From assembly GCA_035279525.1 (NCBI GenBank), contig DATEHQ010000182.1, positions 9,058 to 73,057 on the forward strand: a stretch of DNA of 64,000 nt, read 5' to 3'. Below are positions 17,033 to 25,273 of the stretch, piece after piece (position 1 is the first letter of the stretch; each line of letters begins with the position of its first letter). This stretch comes from DATEHQ01 sp035279525 (GTDB lineage Bacteria > Chloroflexota > Dormibacteria > Dormibacterales > Dormibacteraceae). The position numbers were made by a program, and so were the translations under genes. The notes below the pieces were generated by a model. The model was given only the letters and a program-made list of their open reading frames with translations, was not told where the DNA came from and made no database searches.

Positions 17033-19861
17033 ATGCCGGGCACTGTCCCGCATACTGACACCCCCATAGAGCATAAGGTGAGCACGACACAGCTAGGGCG
17101 ATACCCGATCGAAGCAGAGCTTGGGCGCGGAGCCATGGGTGTTGTGTACCGGTCGACGCATCCGCGGCTCGAGATCCCGGTCGCGATCAAGGTCCTGGCC
17201 GAGCAGTACTCCAGCGACCCGAGCTTCCGCCAGCGATTCCATCGTGAGGCGGCCACCGTGGCTTCCCTGAACCACCCAGGGATCGTCCGCGTCTACGACT
17301 TCGACGAGGACGGGCCCGTGCTCTTCATCGTCATGGAATGGGTCGAAGGCCGTTCGATGCGCTCGTGGCTGGACGAGTACGGCCGCTTCTCGGTCGACGT
17401 CTCGGTCGACCTGATCCAGCAGCTGCTGTCCGCCGTCGGCGTCGCGCACGACTACCAGATCGTGCACCGCGACCTGAAGCCGGACAACATCCTGATCTCG
17501 AACCGCGGCAAGACGAAGATCCTCGACTTCGGCATCTCCAAGCTGATCGACGACAAGCACCGCCTGACCGCGACCGGAAGCATGGTCGGCACGCCGGCCT
17601 ACATGGCGCCGGAGCAGGTCAAGGGCGAGCCCGTCGACGCGACCGCCGACATCTACTCGCTGGGCATGATCCTGTACGAGCTGCTGCACGGCGAGCCGCC
17701 CTTCACCGGCGCGCTGCCGACGGTTCTCCACTCGCAGGTCTTCGACCGACCGCGGGCCTCGACCGCGATCCCCTCGCCGATCATGGAGATCATCTGGAAG
17801 GCGACGGCCAAGGATCCCACCCAGCGCTTCCAGAACTGTGAGGAGTTCTCCGGCGCCTTCCACTACATGCCCAAGCCGGGTGTGCAGCAGCCGCCGGTGG
17901 AGGCGATCTCGAACGAGATGGCGGCCGAGGAGGACGTGGAGGAGCCGCGGGCTCTCCCCGCCCGCAGCGACGGCCACAAGCCCTCGGGTGTCTGCACGTA
18001 CAGCGACTGCCAGGATCGCCGCGGCTGGGCCTGCGCCTACAAGGACCTGACCGGCCGCGAGTGCAAGAGCTGGTGGTGCCGCCGCCACATCCAGTTCATC
18101 GAGCGGACGCCGTTCTGTCCGCGGCACGCGAGCGTGATCCGGGCGCTGGCGCCGACGGCCAACACGATCTTCGAGATCAAGAACCGGCCCGCCGTCGACG
18201 ATCGCGCGCTGCCCCTTGCCGCCCTGGTCGCCGAGGATATCGACAAGGACGTCACCGAGCTGGTCCGGCGCCGATACCAGAACCGCAAGGACGTGACGCT
18301 GGCGCGGGACCGCACCGTGCGGCAGACGTGGTCGGGCCGCAACGAGGTGGCCTGGGAGCGGAGCTGGGCGGCGCTGAAGAGCCAGGGCTACCTGATCCGG
18401 CTCGCGGTGAGGGTCGCGACAGACGAACCCGACATGGTTCAGCTGCTGATCGGCAACACCGTCGTCTTCAAAGAGGTGCCGGACTGGATCAGCCGGCGGC
18501 GTGAGGGCGAGCCGCCCGACCATGCGGACCGCGCGCGGTTCGGCAAGAAGCTGTTCGCGGCCATCCTCGAACACGTCGACGAGCCGCAGCCGGTGCCTTC
18601 CAACGTGCCGACCGCCCACCAGATCGAGCCGCCGCCCCCGCCGGAGATCAACCGCTCGCTGATCGAGGGCCTGATCCTTCGTGTGGCGGCCACCGCGACC
18701 CGGGTCACAGGCTACGAGTTCGCCGATCACCTGGCCCTGCCGTTCTCGGCGGTCGAACCGATCCTGAAGGCGCTGACCTCCACCAACTTCCTGGACGCGC
18801 TCGGCCTCGCGCAGGAGCAGGGCCCGTGGCTCGGCAGGCCGCTGCCGGAGCGCATGGCGTACGCCATCACGAACCAGGGCCGCACGCGCAGCAACCAGAT
18901 CTCGGACGCGGGCACCCGCTACTCCGGGCCGGCGCCGGTGTCGATGCAGGAGTACAAGGCGGTGCTGGCCGAGGCGGCGAAACCGGGGACGCTCGACCTG
19001 GTCAAGGTGAACCTCGCACTCAGCGGGATCGAGCTCGCGCCGGGCGTGACGGAGGCGGTGCGCGCGGCGGTCAACTCTCGGTCCTCCATCTTCATCTACG
19101 GCGCGCCGGGCAACGGAAAGACCACGCTGGCGCGGCGCATCCCGTCACTGCTCGGCGGCCCGATCGTCCTCCCGGTCGCCCTGGACATCGGCGGCGGCGA
19201 GGTGATGACAGTCTTCGACGGGGGGATCCACCGGCTCGAGCCGAACCAGCCCGCCGACAAGCGCTGGCGGCGCGTCTCCAGGCCGCTGGTGCAGGTGGGC
19301 GGCGAGTTCCAGCTCGAGATGTTCGACCCCACGTGGGAGGAAGGGTCGCGCACCTATGGCGCCCCACTCCAGGTCAAGGCCAACGGAGGCGTGCTCCTGA
19401 TCGACGACCTCGGCAGGCAGCGGGTCTCGCCCAAGCAGATCCTCGACCGGCTGCTCGTTCCGCTCGAGCAGGACACTGACTTCCTCAACCTGACCGCCAG
19501 CGGACGCAAGGTCGAGATCCCGTTCCGCGCGCAGCTTGCCCTCTCGACGAACCTGAAGCCGGCCGAGCTGCTCGACGAGGCCTACCTCCGCCGCCTCGCG
19601 TACAAGGTGCTGATGCCGGACCCGACCTGGGAGATGTGGTGCCGCATCTTCGAGCGCGAGCGGGCGCGGCTCAACATTCCGCCCGACCCGGGTGCGCTGG
19701 AGATGATCTCGAGCCTTTACTCAGGCCGGCCACTGCGGGGCAACCACCCGCGGGACCTGCTGGAGAGGCTCGTCGACGTGTCATCGGCGCGCGGGGTGCG
19801 GCCGCAGCTCTCGCCCGAGCTGGTCGAGGCGGCCTGGCACACGCTGTTCATCGCGAGCTGA
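17033..19861 (+). CDS. Fusion of Ser/Thr protein kinase, Cys/His cluster and AAA ATPase
   Basis: This 942-residue protein joins three modules. Residues 21-280 are a complete Hanks-type kinase: LGRGAMGVVY, catalytic Lys in VAIK (about 53), HRDLKPDN (145-152), DFG (165-167) and APE. Residues 321-365 form a Cys/His cluster (C321, C326, C334, C344, C349, H352, C362, H365) that probably binds zinc. After an unassigned region and a winged-helix-like stretch (about 540-640) comes an AAA ATPase with Walker A GAPGNGKT (690-697), Walker B VLLIDD (787-792) and LALSTNLKP. The last part resembles a widespread family of stand-alone ATPases of unknown function. No membrane helix is visible. The start is uncertain (ATG 16985, ATG 17033 or GTG 17078). 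REP-like repeats follow the stop. Confidence 0.9.
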   Translation: MPGTVPHTDTPIEHKVSTTQLGRYPIEAELGRGAMGVVYRSTHPRLEIPVAIKVLAEQYSSDPSFRQRFHREAATVASLNHPGIVRVYDFDEDGPVLFIVMEWVEGRSMRSWLDEYGRFSVDVSVDLIQQLLSAVGVAHDYQIVHRDLKPDNILISNRGKTKILDFGISKLIDDKHRLTATGSMVGTPAYMAPEQVKGEPVDATADIYSLGMILYELLHGEPPFTGALPTVLHSQVFDRPRASTAIPSPIMEIIWKATAKDPTQRFQNCEEFSGAFHYMPKPGVQQPPVEAISNEMAAEEDVEEPRALPARSDGHKPSGVCTYSDCQDRRGWACAYKDLTGRECKSWWCRRHIQFIERTPFCPRHASVIRALAPTANTIFEIKNRPAVDDRALPLAALVAEDIDKDVTELVRRRYQNRKDVTLARDRTVRQTWSGRNEVAWERSWAALKSQGYLIRLAVRVATDEPDMVQLLIGNTVVFKEVPDWISRRREGEPPDHADRARFGKKLFAAILEHVDEPQPVPSNVPTAHQIEPPPPPEINRSLIEGLILRVAATATRVTGYEFADHLALPFSAVEPILKALTSTNFLDALGLAQEQGPWLGRPLPERMAYAITNQGRTRSNQISDAGTRYSGPAPVSMQEYKAVLAEAAKPGTLDLVKVNLALSGIELAPGVTEAVRAAVNSRSSIFIYGAPGNGKTTLARRIPSLLGGPIVLPVALDIGGGEVMTVFDGGIHRLEPNQPADKRWRRVSRPLVQVGGEFQLEMFDPTWEEGSRTYGAPLQVKANGGVLLIDDLGRQRVSPKQILDRLLVPLEQDTDFLNLTASGRKVEIPFRAQLALSTNLKPAELLDEAYLRRLAYKVLMPDPTWEMWCRIFERERARLNIPPDPGALEMISSLYSGRPLRGNHPRDLLERLVDVSSARGVRPQLSPELVEAAWHTLFIAS

Positions 19862-19881
19862 GCGGCTGCACCCTGCCGCCC

Positions 19882-19947
19882 TCGGATAGGCCGGACCATC
19901 CGTGATCGATAGCCCCCACGCCTCGGACAGGCCGGACTATCCGTGAT
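19882..19947. repeat. Pair of REP-like palindromic repeats upstream of tRNA-Leu(CAG)
   Basis: Two 25-bp copies (19882-19906 and 19923-19947) read TCGGA(T/C)AGGCCGGAC(C/T)ATCCGTGAT and are spaced 41 bp apart. Each contains a CGGA...TCCG inverted repeat. The same unit occurs twice at 55599-55663, next to another tRNA-Leu gene. They lie between the kinase-AAA stop and the tRNA. Confidence 0.75.
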
Positions 19948-19998
19948 GGGACGGGCTGCCCATTTTGGCCTGGGTATACTCACGTCTCGCCCCAAGCG

Positions 19999-20081
19999 GC
20001 GGTGGCGGAATGGCAGACGCGCTAGTTTCAGGAGCTAGTGTCCGCAAGGACGTGGAGGTTCAACTCCTCTCCGCCGCACCA
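19999..20081 (+). tRNA. tRNA-Leu(CAG)
   Basis: This 83-nt class II tRNA has acceptor stem GCGGTGG/CCGCCGC, anticodon loop TTCAGGA (CAG), a long variable arm and an encoded CCA. The M29 peptidase gene begins 18 nt after it. Confidence 0.97.
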
Positions 20082-20098
20082 TTAAGGTGAGAGCCGGC

Positions 20099-21298
20099 AT
20101 GAACGATTCCGAGCGACTCACCCGTCTCGCCGAGCTGACCGTCTCCGTGGGCCTGAACATGCAGCGCGGCCAGGTTGTCGTGATCCTCGGCATGCTCGAA
20201 CACGCCGCGCTGGTGCGTGAGATCGCCCGGGCCGCCTACCGCGCGGGAGCGCGCCGGGTCGATCCGATGTACATCGACAGGCACCTCACCAAGGCGCACA
20301 TCGAGCTGGGACCAGAGGAGACCCTCGACGATTCACCACCGACCTGGATGGCGATGGTGAAGATGCTCGAGGACGAACGAGGCGCTTTCGTCCAGGTGGT
20401 CGGCGAACCGGATCCCACGCTCCTGGCCGGTCTCGATGGCAAGAAGGTCGGGCGGGCGCGCCCGCGCGAGTGGATCGGAACGTGGTCGCGACTTGTCGGC
20501 GACCGGCTCGTCAACTGGACGATAGTGTCCTGCGCAACGCCCGGCTGGGCGCAGCAGGTGTTCGGTCGACCCGACGTCGACGCGCTGTGGTTGGCGATCG
20601 AGAAGGCGATGAGGCTCGACCGCCCGGATCCGGTCGCGGCTTGGCGTGACCATGTCGTCCGGCTCAACACGATCGCGACGGCACTCAACGAGCACCACTT
20701 CGATGAGCTGCGCTACCGCGGACCAGGCACTGACTTCAGGGTCGGTTTGCTCCCATCCTCTCGCTGGGAGGCCGCCAGCACCGAGACCACCTTTGGCGTG
20801 ACCCACGTCGCGAACATGCCGACCGAGGAGGTCTACACGTCGCCCGATTACCGGCGCGCTGAAGGCAAGCTGCGCTCGACCATGCCGCTGCAGCTGTACG
20901 GCACGATGATTCGCGATCTCGAGCTGGAGTTTCGCGATGGGCAGATCGTCCAGGTGAACGCGAGCGAGGGCGCCGATGTGATCCGCGCCGAGATCGCCAC
21001 CGACCCCGGCGCCACCCGGCTGGGCGAGATCTCGCTGGTAGATGGATCATCGGAGGTCGGCAAGCTCGGTCTGACGTTCTGCAACACGCTCTTCGACGAG
21101 AACGCCACCTGCCACGTGGCCTACGGCGCCGGTTTCGCGTACGCGGTCGCAGACGAGAAGGATCGCGCGGCCGGGTTGAATGAGTCGAAGGTTCACACCG
21201 ACTTCATGGTCGGCGGCCCCGAGGTCGAGATCGAGGGCAGGGCGTCGAAGGGGGCATGGGTGCCCGTGATCAAGGACAACGAGTTTCAGCTCGGCTGA
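20099..21298 (+). CDS. M29-family (aminopeptidase T/S-type) metallopeptidase
   Basis: The 399-residue protein matches thermophilic aminopeptidases of MEROPS family M29. The metal-binding segments in the C-terminal half are present: MPTEEVYTSPD, NTLFDENATCHVAYG and KVHTDFMVGG. These carry the Glu, His, Tyr and His-x-Asp ligands of the dinuclear site. The N-terminal half starts directly with the family's LAELTVSVGLNMQRGQVVVI. ATG 20099 is preceded by AAGGTGAG at good spacing, just after the tRNA 3' end. It is cytosolic with no signal peptide, and probably serves peptide turnover. Confidence 0.92.
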   Translation: MNDSERLTRLAELTVSVGLNMQRGQVVVILGMLEHAALVREIARAAYRAGARRVDPMYIDRHLTKAHIELGPEETLDDSPPTWMAMVKMLEDERGAFVQVVGEPDPTLLAGLDGKKVGRARPREWIGTWSRLVGDRLVNWTIVSCATPGWAQQVFGRPDVDALWLAIEKAMRLDRPDPVAAWRDHVVRLNTIATALNEHHFDELRYRGPGTDFRVGLLPSSRWEAASTETTFGVTHVANMPTEEVYTSPDYRRAEGKLRSTMPLQLYGTMIRDLELEFRDGQIVQVNASEGADVIRAEIATDPGATRLGEISLVDGSSEVGKLGLTFCNTLFDENATCHVAYGAGFAYAVADEKDRAAGLNESKVHTDFMVGGPEVEIEGRASKGAWVPVIKDNEFQLG

Positions 21299-21332
21299 CC
21301 ATCGCGGCCCACACCGAGCCGGCGGCGGCGCG

Positions 21333-21659
21333 TCAGCGGCTGAGGACTTGCTCCAGCTGGCGCTTGTTCATCCTGGACCGGCCGTGGACGCCCCTTTGCC
21401 GGGCCTCGTTGCGCAGCTGGTCGTAGGTCCTTCCACCAGAACGCTGATGGGAGCGAAGCCCGCCGCGCCGGCCTGACGAGATGTCGTCCACCGAAGTCCG
21501 GCTTGCTGCTTTGGTCTCGCCATGACGTGCTCGTTCCTTGTTGACGGTCCGGGCCGCGATCTCCTCCGCCTTGTCATCCCCAGTCCCGCGCTCTACAAGT
21601 CCTTCCTTGATGTGCTCGTACTGGCGTTCCCGCTTGTCGCTCCAGGCTTGCTGCGGCAT
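21333..21659 (-). CDS. Small basic protein with Rho N-terminal-like (SAP-like) C-terminus
   Basis: The 108-residue protein opens MPQQAWSDKRERQYEHIKEG, a conserved start for small proteins annotated as plasmid stabilisation or Rho termination factor N-terminal domain proteins. The C-terminal YDQLRNEARQRGVHGRSRMN matches the Rho-N/SAP-like helical fold that binds nucleic acid. ATG 21659 has a strong Shine-Dalgarno (GGGAGGT, 8 nt upstream), so the longer in-frame extension is not used. It is divergent from the PrsW operon. A DNA- or RNA-binding or stress role is inferred. Confidence 0.75.
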   Translation of the reverse strand: MPQQAWSDKRERQYEHIKEGLVERGTGDDKAEEIAARTVNKERARHGETKAASRTSVDDISSGRRGGLRSHQRSGGRTYDQLRNEARQRGVHGRSRMNKRQLEQVLSR

Positions 21660-21691
21660 GCGAACGCACCTCCCTTGGATGGTTTTCTTTC

Positions 21692-21720
21692 TTGACAACG
21701 CGCGGGCAATCCATTCGACT
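21692..21720 (+). promoter_or_regulatory. Sigma-70-like promoter for the 21731-23595 operon
   Basis: TTGACA (21692-21697) and TCGACT (21715-21720) are separated by 17 bp. The promoter lies inside the longest version of the downstream ORF, so translation probably starts at TTG 21731, ten bases after the -10 box. Confidence 0.6.
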
Positions 21721-21730
21721 GAGCGCCGCC

Positions 21731-22222
21731 TTGCAGCAGACGACCTACGACCAGGTGCGCACGCTCTATCGTGCGCTCCTGGTTTTTGCCACCGTGGGCG
21801 TCCTGATCCTGGTGGCCGGGCTGGTCGAGTTCGCGTACTTCGAACCGCCCGGCCAGTCCAGCGGCTTGCACGCTCGGATCGTGGGTGTCTTTGCTTACGA
21901 CCCGGGCACCGGGATGGTCAAGGGAGCGGATCAGCCGGAGTTCTCGCGGACGGACCAGTTCGCCGCCGTGGTCGACTGGTCGAGCCTGCCGCCCGGCACC
22001 GCTGTCGACGCGCGCTGGTACGACAGTTTTGGCGACATCGTCGGTCGGGCCGGGCCGGCCACGGCCGGCCAGCTGGCGAACCAGGGCGTCGTACCGGTGA
22101 TCGTGCCCAAGGGTCTCCAGCACAGCCTCGCCGGGCACTACACGTTCGTGGTCGAGCGTCTGTCCGGCGGCGTGCCGGTCGAGGTCCTTGGGCGCCGCAT
22201 CGTCCTGGTCAGGCGCGCGTGA
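21731..22222 (+). CDS. Hypothetical membrane-anchored protein upstream of PrsW
   Basis: I do not recognise this roughly 163-residue protein. It has a short cytosolic N-terminus (QQTTYDQVRTLYRALL), one transmembrane helix at about residues 14-36, and an extracytoplasmic beta-rich domain to the end. TTG 21731 is preferred because a good promoter occupies the upstream part of the frame. The TGA overlaps the start of the prsW-like gene (GTGA), so the two are translationally coupled. The exposed domain could be a substrate or sensor for the protease, but this is inference only. Confidence 0.65.
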   Translation: MQQTTYDQVRTLYRALLVFATVGVLILVAGLVEFAYFEPPGQSSGLHARIVGVFAYDPGTGMVKGADQPEFSRTDQFAAVVDWSSLPPGTAVDARWYDSFGDIVGRAGPATAGQLANQGVVPVIVPKGLQHSLAGHYTFVVERLSGGVPVEVLGRRIVLVRRA

Positions 22223-23595
22223 TCACGACCACCACTCCGCCCGCCGCCAACCCACAACCCAGGCTGCGCCCGGGCCGCTACTGGATCGCGATCGCGCTCA
22301 CCGCCGTCCTCGTGGCCGCGCTCGTCGCCAGCTCCGTCCTCAACTACGTCTTCCTCGACACGATTCCGGCCCGGACGTCCCTCTATGGACTGCTCGCTGT
22401 CGCAACCATCGCGCTTGGCACGTTCATCCTGGTCCGGGCGTTCGACCGCGACCGCGCGATGCGCCGCCGGCACCTGATCCGCGCCGGCGTCCTGATCGGG
22501 TTCGGCGTCCTTCTGTGGCTGCTGCTCATCGACGTGTTCCTTTTCACTCAATCGGCCGGGCCCGGGGTGGCCGCGATCTGCGCGCTGGCGTGCCTGCCGA
22601 CCACGGGATTCGGGCTGTTCGTGGTGCGCCGAATGGACCGCAACGAGAAGGAGCCCTGGCGCCTGGTCCTGGTCGCGGCGGCCTGGGGCGCGATCGTGGC
22701 GACATGCCTTGTGGTCTGGGGCGAAAGCGTCTGGGAGGAGACCGCGCAGCGAAGCCTCGTGCCGGGGCCTGGGCTCGACGCGTCGATCGCATTCATGGCC
22801 GGCGTGCTGGAGGAGCTGGCCAAGGGAAGTGCGGTGGTCCTGCTCTTCCTGGTCATGCGCAAGGACTTCGACGACGTGGTCGACGGAATCGTCTACGGAG
22901 CGGCCGTGGGGCTTGGCTTCAACTTCATGGAATCCATCACCTACATGACAAGCCTCTACTCGATCTTTTCTCCTGAGGGCGTCGGTGGGTTCGCGGCCGG
23001 ATTCCAGTGGTACGCGCGGCAGGTGCTGGGTCTCTTCTTCGGCCACGCCACCTACACGGCTTACATCGGCGCGGGGATCGGCGTCGCCCGGCAGCTCGCG
23101 TCGCGGCGGCAGAAGGCCTTTGCCGTCGGGGCTGGATTCACCGTCGCCATCGCCGCCCATTTCGCCTGGGACGCATGGATCGCCTTCTTTCCGATCGGGA
23201 GCGGGCTGTTCGGGCTCGTCGAGATCCACATGCGCACGCTGGTGGTGAACGGGCCATTCACCGCGGGGATCATCGCGCTCCTGATATTCGGCATTCGTTA
23301 CGAGGGCCAGAACCTGGCGGCCCAGTTTCGCAAGGAGGCGGACGACCCGCGCGGCGTGATTCGACCGGAGGAGGTGGCCATCCTCACGAGTCCGTGGCAG
23401 AGGCTCAGGCATCGTCTCGGGGCGCTGAGCCGTGGCGGTTGGCGCGCGTATTTCAGACTCGCCCGCCTCCAGTCGGCGCAGCTCGACCTGGCCATGGAGC
23501 GCTGGCACCGAGAGCGGAAGGAGATCGAGACGCCGCTGGAGGCAGAGGAGCGGCTGCGCCGGCGGGTGCTCGAGCTGCGCCGCCAGGGTTCTTGA
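22219..23595 (+). CDS. PrsW-family intramembrane metalloprotease
   Basis: The 458-residue polytopic protein belongs to the PrsW/CPBP group of membrane-embedded glutamate proteases. Signature segments are EELAKGSAVVLLFL, DGIVYGAAVGLGFNFMESI, FGHATYTAYIGAGIG and AAHFAWDAW. They carry the conserved Glu pair and His residues. About nine hydrophobic helices lie between residues 20 and 365. The last 90 residues are cytosolic and charged. In Bacillus, PrsW cuts the anti-sigma factor RsiW. A candidate membrane anti-sigma gene is at 9467-9742, but a link is speculative. It is coupled to the small membrane protein upstream. Confidence 0.88.
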   Translation: MITTTTPPAANPQPRLRPGRYWIAIALTAVLVAALVASSVLNYVFLDTIPARTSLYGLLAVATIALGTFILVRAFDRDRAMRRRHLIRAGVLIGFGVLLWLLLIDVFLFTQSAGPGVAAICALACLPTTGFGLFVVRRMDRNEKEPWRLVLVAAAWGAIVATCLVVWGESVWEETAQRSLVPGPGLDASIAFMAGVLEELAKGSAVVLLFLVMRKDFDDVVDGIVYGAAVGLGFNFMESITYMTSLYSIFSPEGVGGFAAGFQWYARQVLGLFFGHATYTAYIGAGIGVARQLASRRQKAFAVGAGFTVAIAAHFAWDAWIAFFPIGSGLFGLVEIHMRTLVVNGPFTAGIIALLIFGIRYEGQNLAAQFRKEADDPRGVIRPEEVAILTSPWQRLRHRLGALSRGGWRAYFRLARLQSAQLDLAMERWHRERKEIETPLEAEERLRRRVLELRRQGS

Positions 23596-23701
23596 CAGGC
23601 TGGGTTGCGCTGCTTCGTTTTTCGTGGTGCCCTGTGGAGCAGGCGTGCCGGTTGGGGGTGGGACCGGCCCGGGAGGAGGGTGGGCCCGCGGCCGGGATTG
23701 G

Positions 23702-24238
23702 CTACGCGGGGAGGCGCCCCCAGAGCGCCCGGGCCAGGCCCAACGCGCCGAGCGCCGCGGCGGTCGCCCAGGTGATGGCCGACACCGCCGGATCGCTGAA
23801 GTCGGTTCCCGCCAGCAGCGCGTGGACGAAGATCAGGCCGAACGCCACGTAGGCGAGGCGGTGGACCCAGAGCCACAGGTCCTTACCCATGCGCCGCTTG
23901 AGCAATGCCGCCACCGTCACCACCGCCAACACGTCCAGCGAAAGCGCCCCGAGGCCGATTCCCAACGTGCCATAAGAAGAGTGAAAGGGCACTACCACGT
24001 CGAGCCACCCGACTCGCGCCGTCGCGTCGAGCAGCAGTGACGCGACGTGAAGCGTCGCCAGCGGAATCCACAGCGCGGTCGAGTATTCGTGGAGCGAACG
24101 GATGGCGCGATTGCTGCCGAGCCAGTCGAGCACGGCCGACCGGAGCGCGATGCCGGTGATCAAGGAAATTGCCAGCGCGGCGTAGGAGCTCAGGCCCGCC
24201 ACGCGAGCCATGACCCAGAAGAACTGGTCGGTCGTCAC
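23702..24238 (-). CDS. Ferric reductase-like transmembrane (cytochrome b-type) protein
   Basis: The 178-residue protein has five or six hydrophobic helices and histidines placed as in the ferric reductase-like/MsrQ (YedZ) family: SLHEYSTALWIPLATLHVAS in one helix and LWLWVHRLAYVAFGLIFVHA in another, enough for heme b pairs. No FAD/NAD domain is fused. It starts at GTG 24238, overlapping the apbE stop, and is last in the operon. It probably passes electrons from quinol or flavin across the membrane, possibly to an FMN protein made by ApbE. Confidence 0.8.
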   Translation of the reverse strand: MTTDQFFWVMARVAGLSSYAALAISLITGIALRSAVLDWLGSNRAIRSLHEYSTALWIPLATLHVASLLLDATARVGWLDVVVPFHSSYGTLGIGLGALSLDVLAVVTVAALLKRRMGKDLWLWVHRLAYVAFGLIFVHALLAGTDFSDPAVSAITWATAAALGALGLARALWGRLPA

Positions 24239-25053
24239 GGGCTCAGCCACCACGCGAGCGCATGTCGCGCGCAGTAGGCCGGAGCGATTTCGGGACCTCC
24301 GATGAGCGCGGTCTTCGCGACTACCTCCGCCTCGACGCCGGACGCCGCAACGACGGAAACCTCTTCCAGCCCACTCCTCGACGGAAGCCCGGTTCGTGGG
24401 TCGACCAGGTGATGCGCCTCTCCCCAACGCCGCCGTCTCACGCTGCTCGTCGCCGCTCCCTGGTCGCGCAGCAGCAGCGTCAGCCCCGCCATGGAAACGG
24501 GCCAGCCCGCGCCCGCGGGACCGCCACCCCTGGCCATGAGGTCGCCGCCCAGGTTGACCAGTGAGTTGGGGCCGATGATCTCGGTCAAACGGTCCGCCAT
24601 CCAGCCCTTGGCGATGCCGCCGAGGTCCAGCCCGCTCCCGTTCTCCAACCGGGCCTCACCGTCGCGTACTGAGAGCACCGACGGCAGGGAGGGCGCGGGC
24701 CGGCACAGCGCGAGGGTGGCCACCGGTTCGCCCTCCGCAAGCGGCCGTGAGTACCCGATGGCGACCATCGATGGCAGCACGGCCACGTTGACCAGCCCGC
24801 CGCTCATGTCAAAAGCGCGCAGCGATTCACGCAGCAGCGATTCGAGCTCGGGGCTGATTTCGCACCAGGTCCCGGCGCCCCTGTTCAGTCGGGCGAGCTC
24901 GCTTTGCTCCGAGAACCTCGTGAAGCGCGCGCCCATGCGCCGGACCCAGAGCTCGGCTTCGGTCAGCCGGCCTCGGGGCCTTTCGGCGAAGACGCTGCAT
25001 GTCGTTCCCAGCGCCTCGAAACGATGGGCGCCGACATCGGTGTCAGGAGGCAT
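24235..25053 (-). CDS. apbE: FAD:protein FMN transferase (ApbE family)
   Basis: ApbE attaches FMN covalently to Thr/Ser residues of target proteins. The 272-residue protein has the family pattern: an early ARFTRFSEQSELARLN, then GLDLGGIAKGWMADR, NLGGDLMARGGG, HHLVDPRTGLPS and AEVVAKTALIGG. No lipoprotein signal is visible, so it may act inside the cell, or be exported with a partner. It overlaps the 76-residue gene upstream by 11 nt and the cytochrome-like gene downstream by 4 nt. No standard FMN-binding domain protein is encoded in the window, so its substrate is open. Confidence 0.9.
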   Translation of the reverse strand: MPPDTDVGAHRFEALGTTCSVFAERPRGRLTEAELWVRRMGARFTRFSEQSELARLNRGAGTWCEISPELESLLRESLRAFDMSGGLVNVAVLPSMVAIGYSRPLAEGEPVATLALCRPAPSLPSVLSVRDGEARLENGSGLDLGGIAKGWMADRLTEIIGPNSLVNLGGDLMARGGGPAGAGWPVSMAGLTLLLRDQGAATSSVRRRRWGEAHHLVDPRTGLPSRSGLEEVSVVAASGVEAEVVAKTALIGGPEIAPAYCARHALAWWLSP

Positions 25054-25273
25054 AGGTCGAGGTCACCGGCTGAACGGTGCTCGGTGTAACGGATGGGCCC
25101 ACTGTGAGGTTGCCACCGAAAGCGTTGACTTGCGCACCGTTCGATGACGTGAGCACGGCCGGACGCAGAGGCGCTGCTGGGTTCTTGAGGTGCGCCGTCA
25201 CGTAAAACGCCGAGAGCGCGGTGGCAGCGACAGTCAGACAAGTCGCTCCCGCCTTCAGGACGAGCGACCGCAT
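25043..25273 (-). CDS. 76-residue membrane-anchored small protein in the DUF1501/apbE operon
   Basis: Translation starts at ATG 25273, which shares bases with the DUF1501 stop (TGATG). The first 27 residues form a signal anchor (LKAGATCLTVAATALSAFYV). The rest is an exported Ser/Thr/Pro/Val-rich tail ending in PVTSTYAS. The tail is faintly like the VSGATYTS flavinylation motif of small FMN-binding proteins that accompany ApbE, but the match is incomplete. Its position directly before apbE makes it the best candidate partner. This is inference; the family is not recognised. Confidence 0.6.
   Translation of the reverse strand: MRSLVLKAGATCLTVAATALSAFYVTAHLKNPAAPLRPAVLTSSNGAQVNAFGGNLTVGPSVTPSTVQPVTSTYAS

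Noticed and set aside
17093..18730. A 545-codon minus-strand ORF inside the kinase-AAA gene
   Set aside because: It is the Arg/Asp/Val-rich complement of a G+C-rich gene, with no domain or start signal. The plus-strand motifs are decisive.
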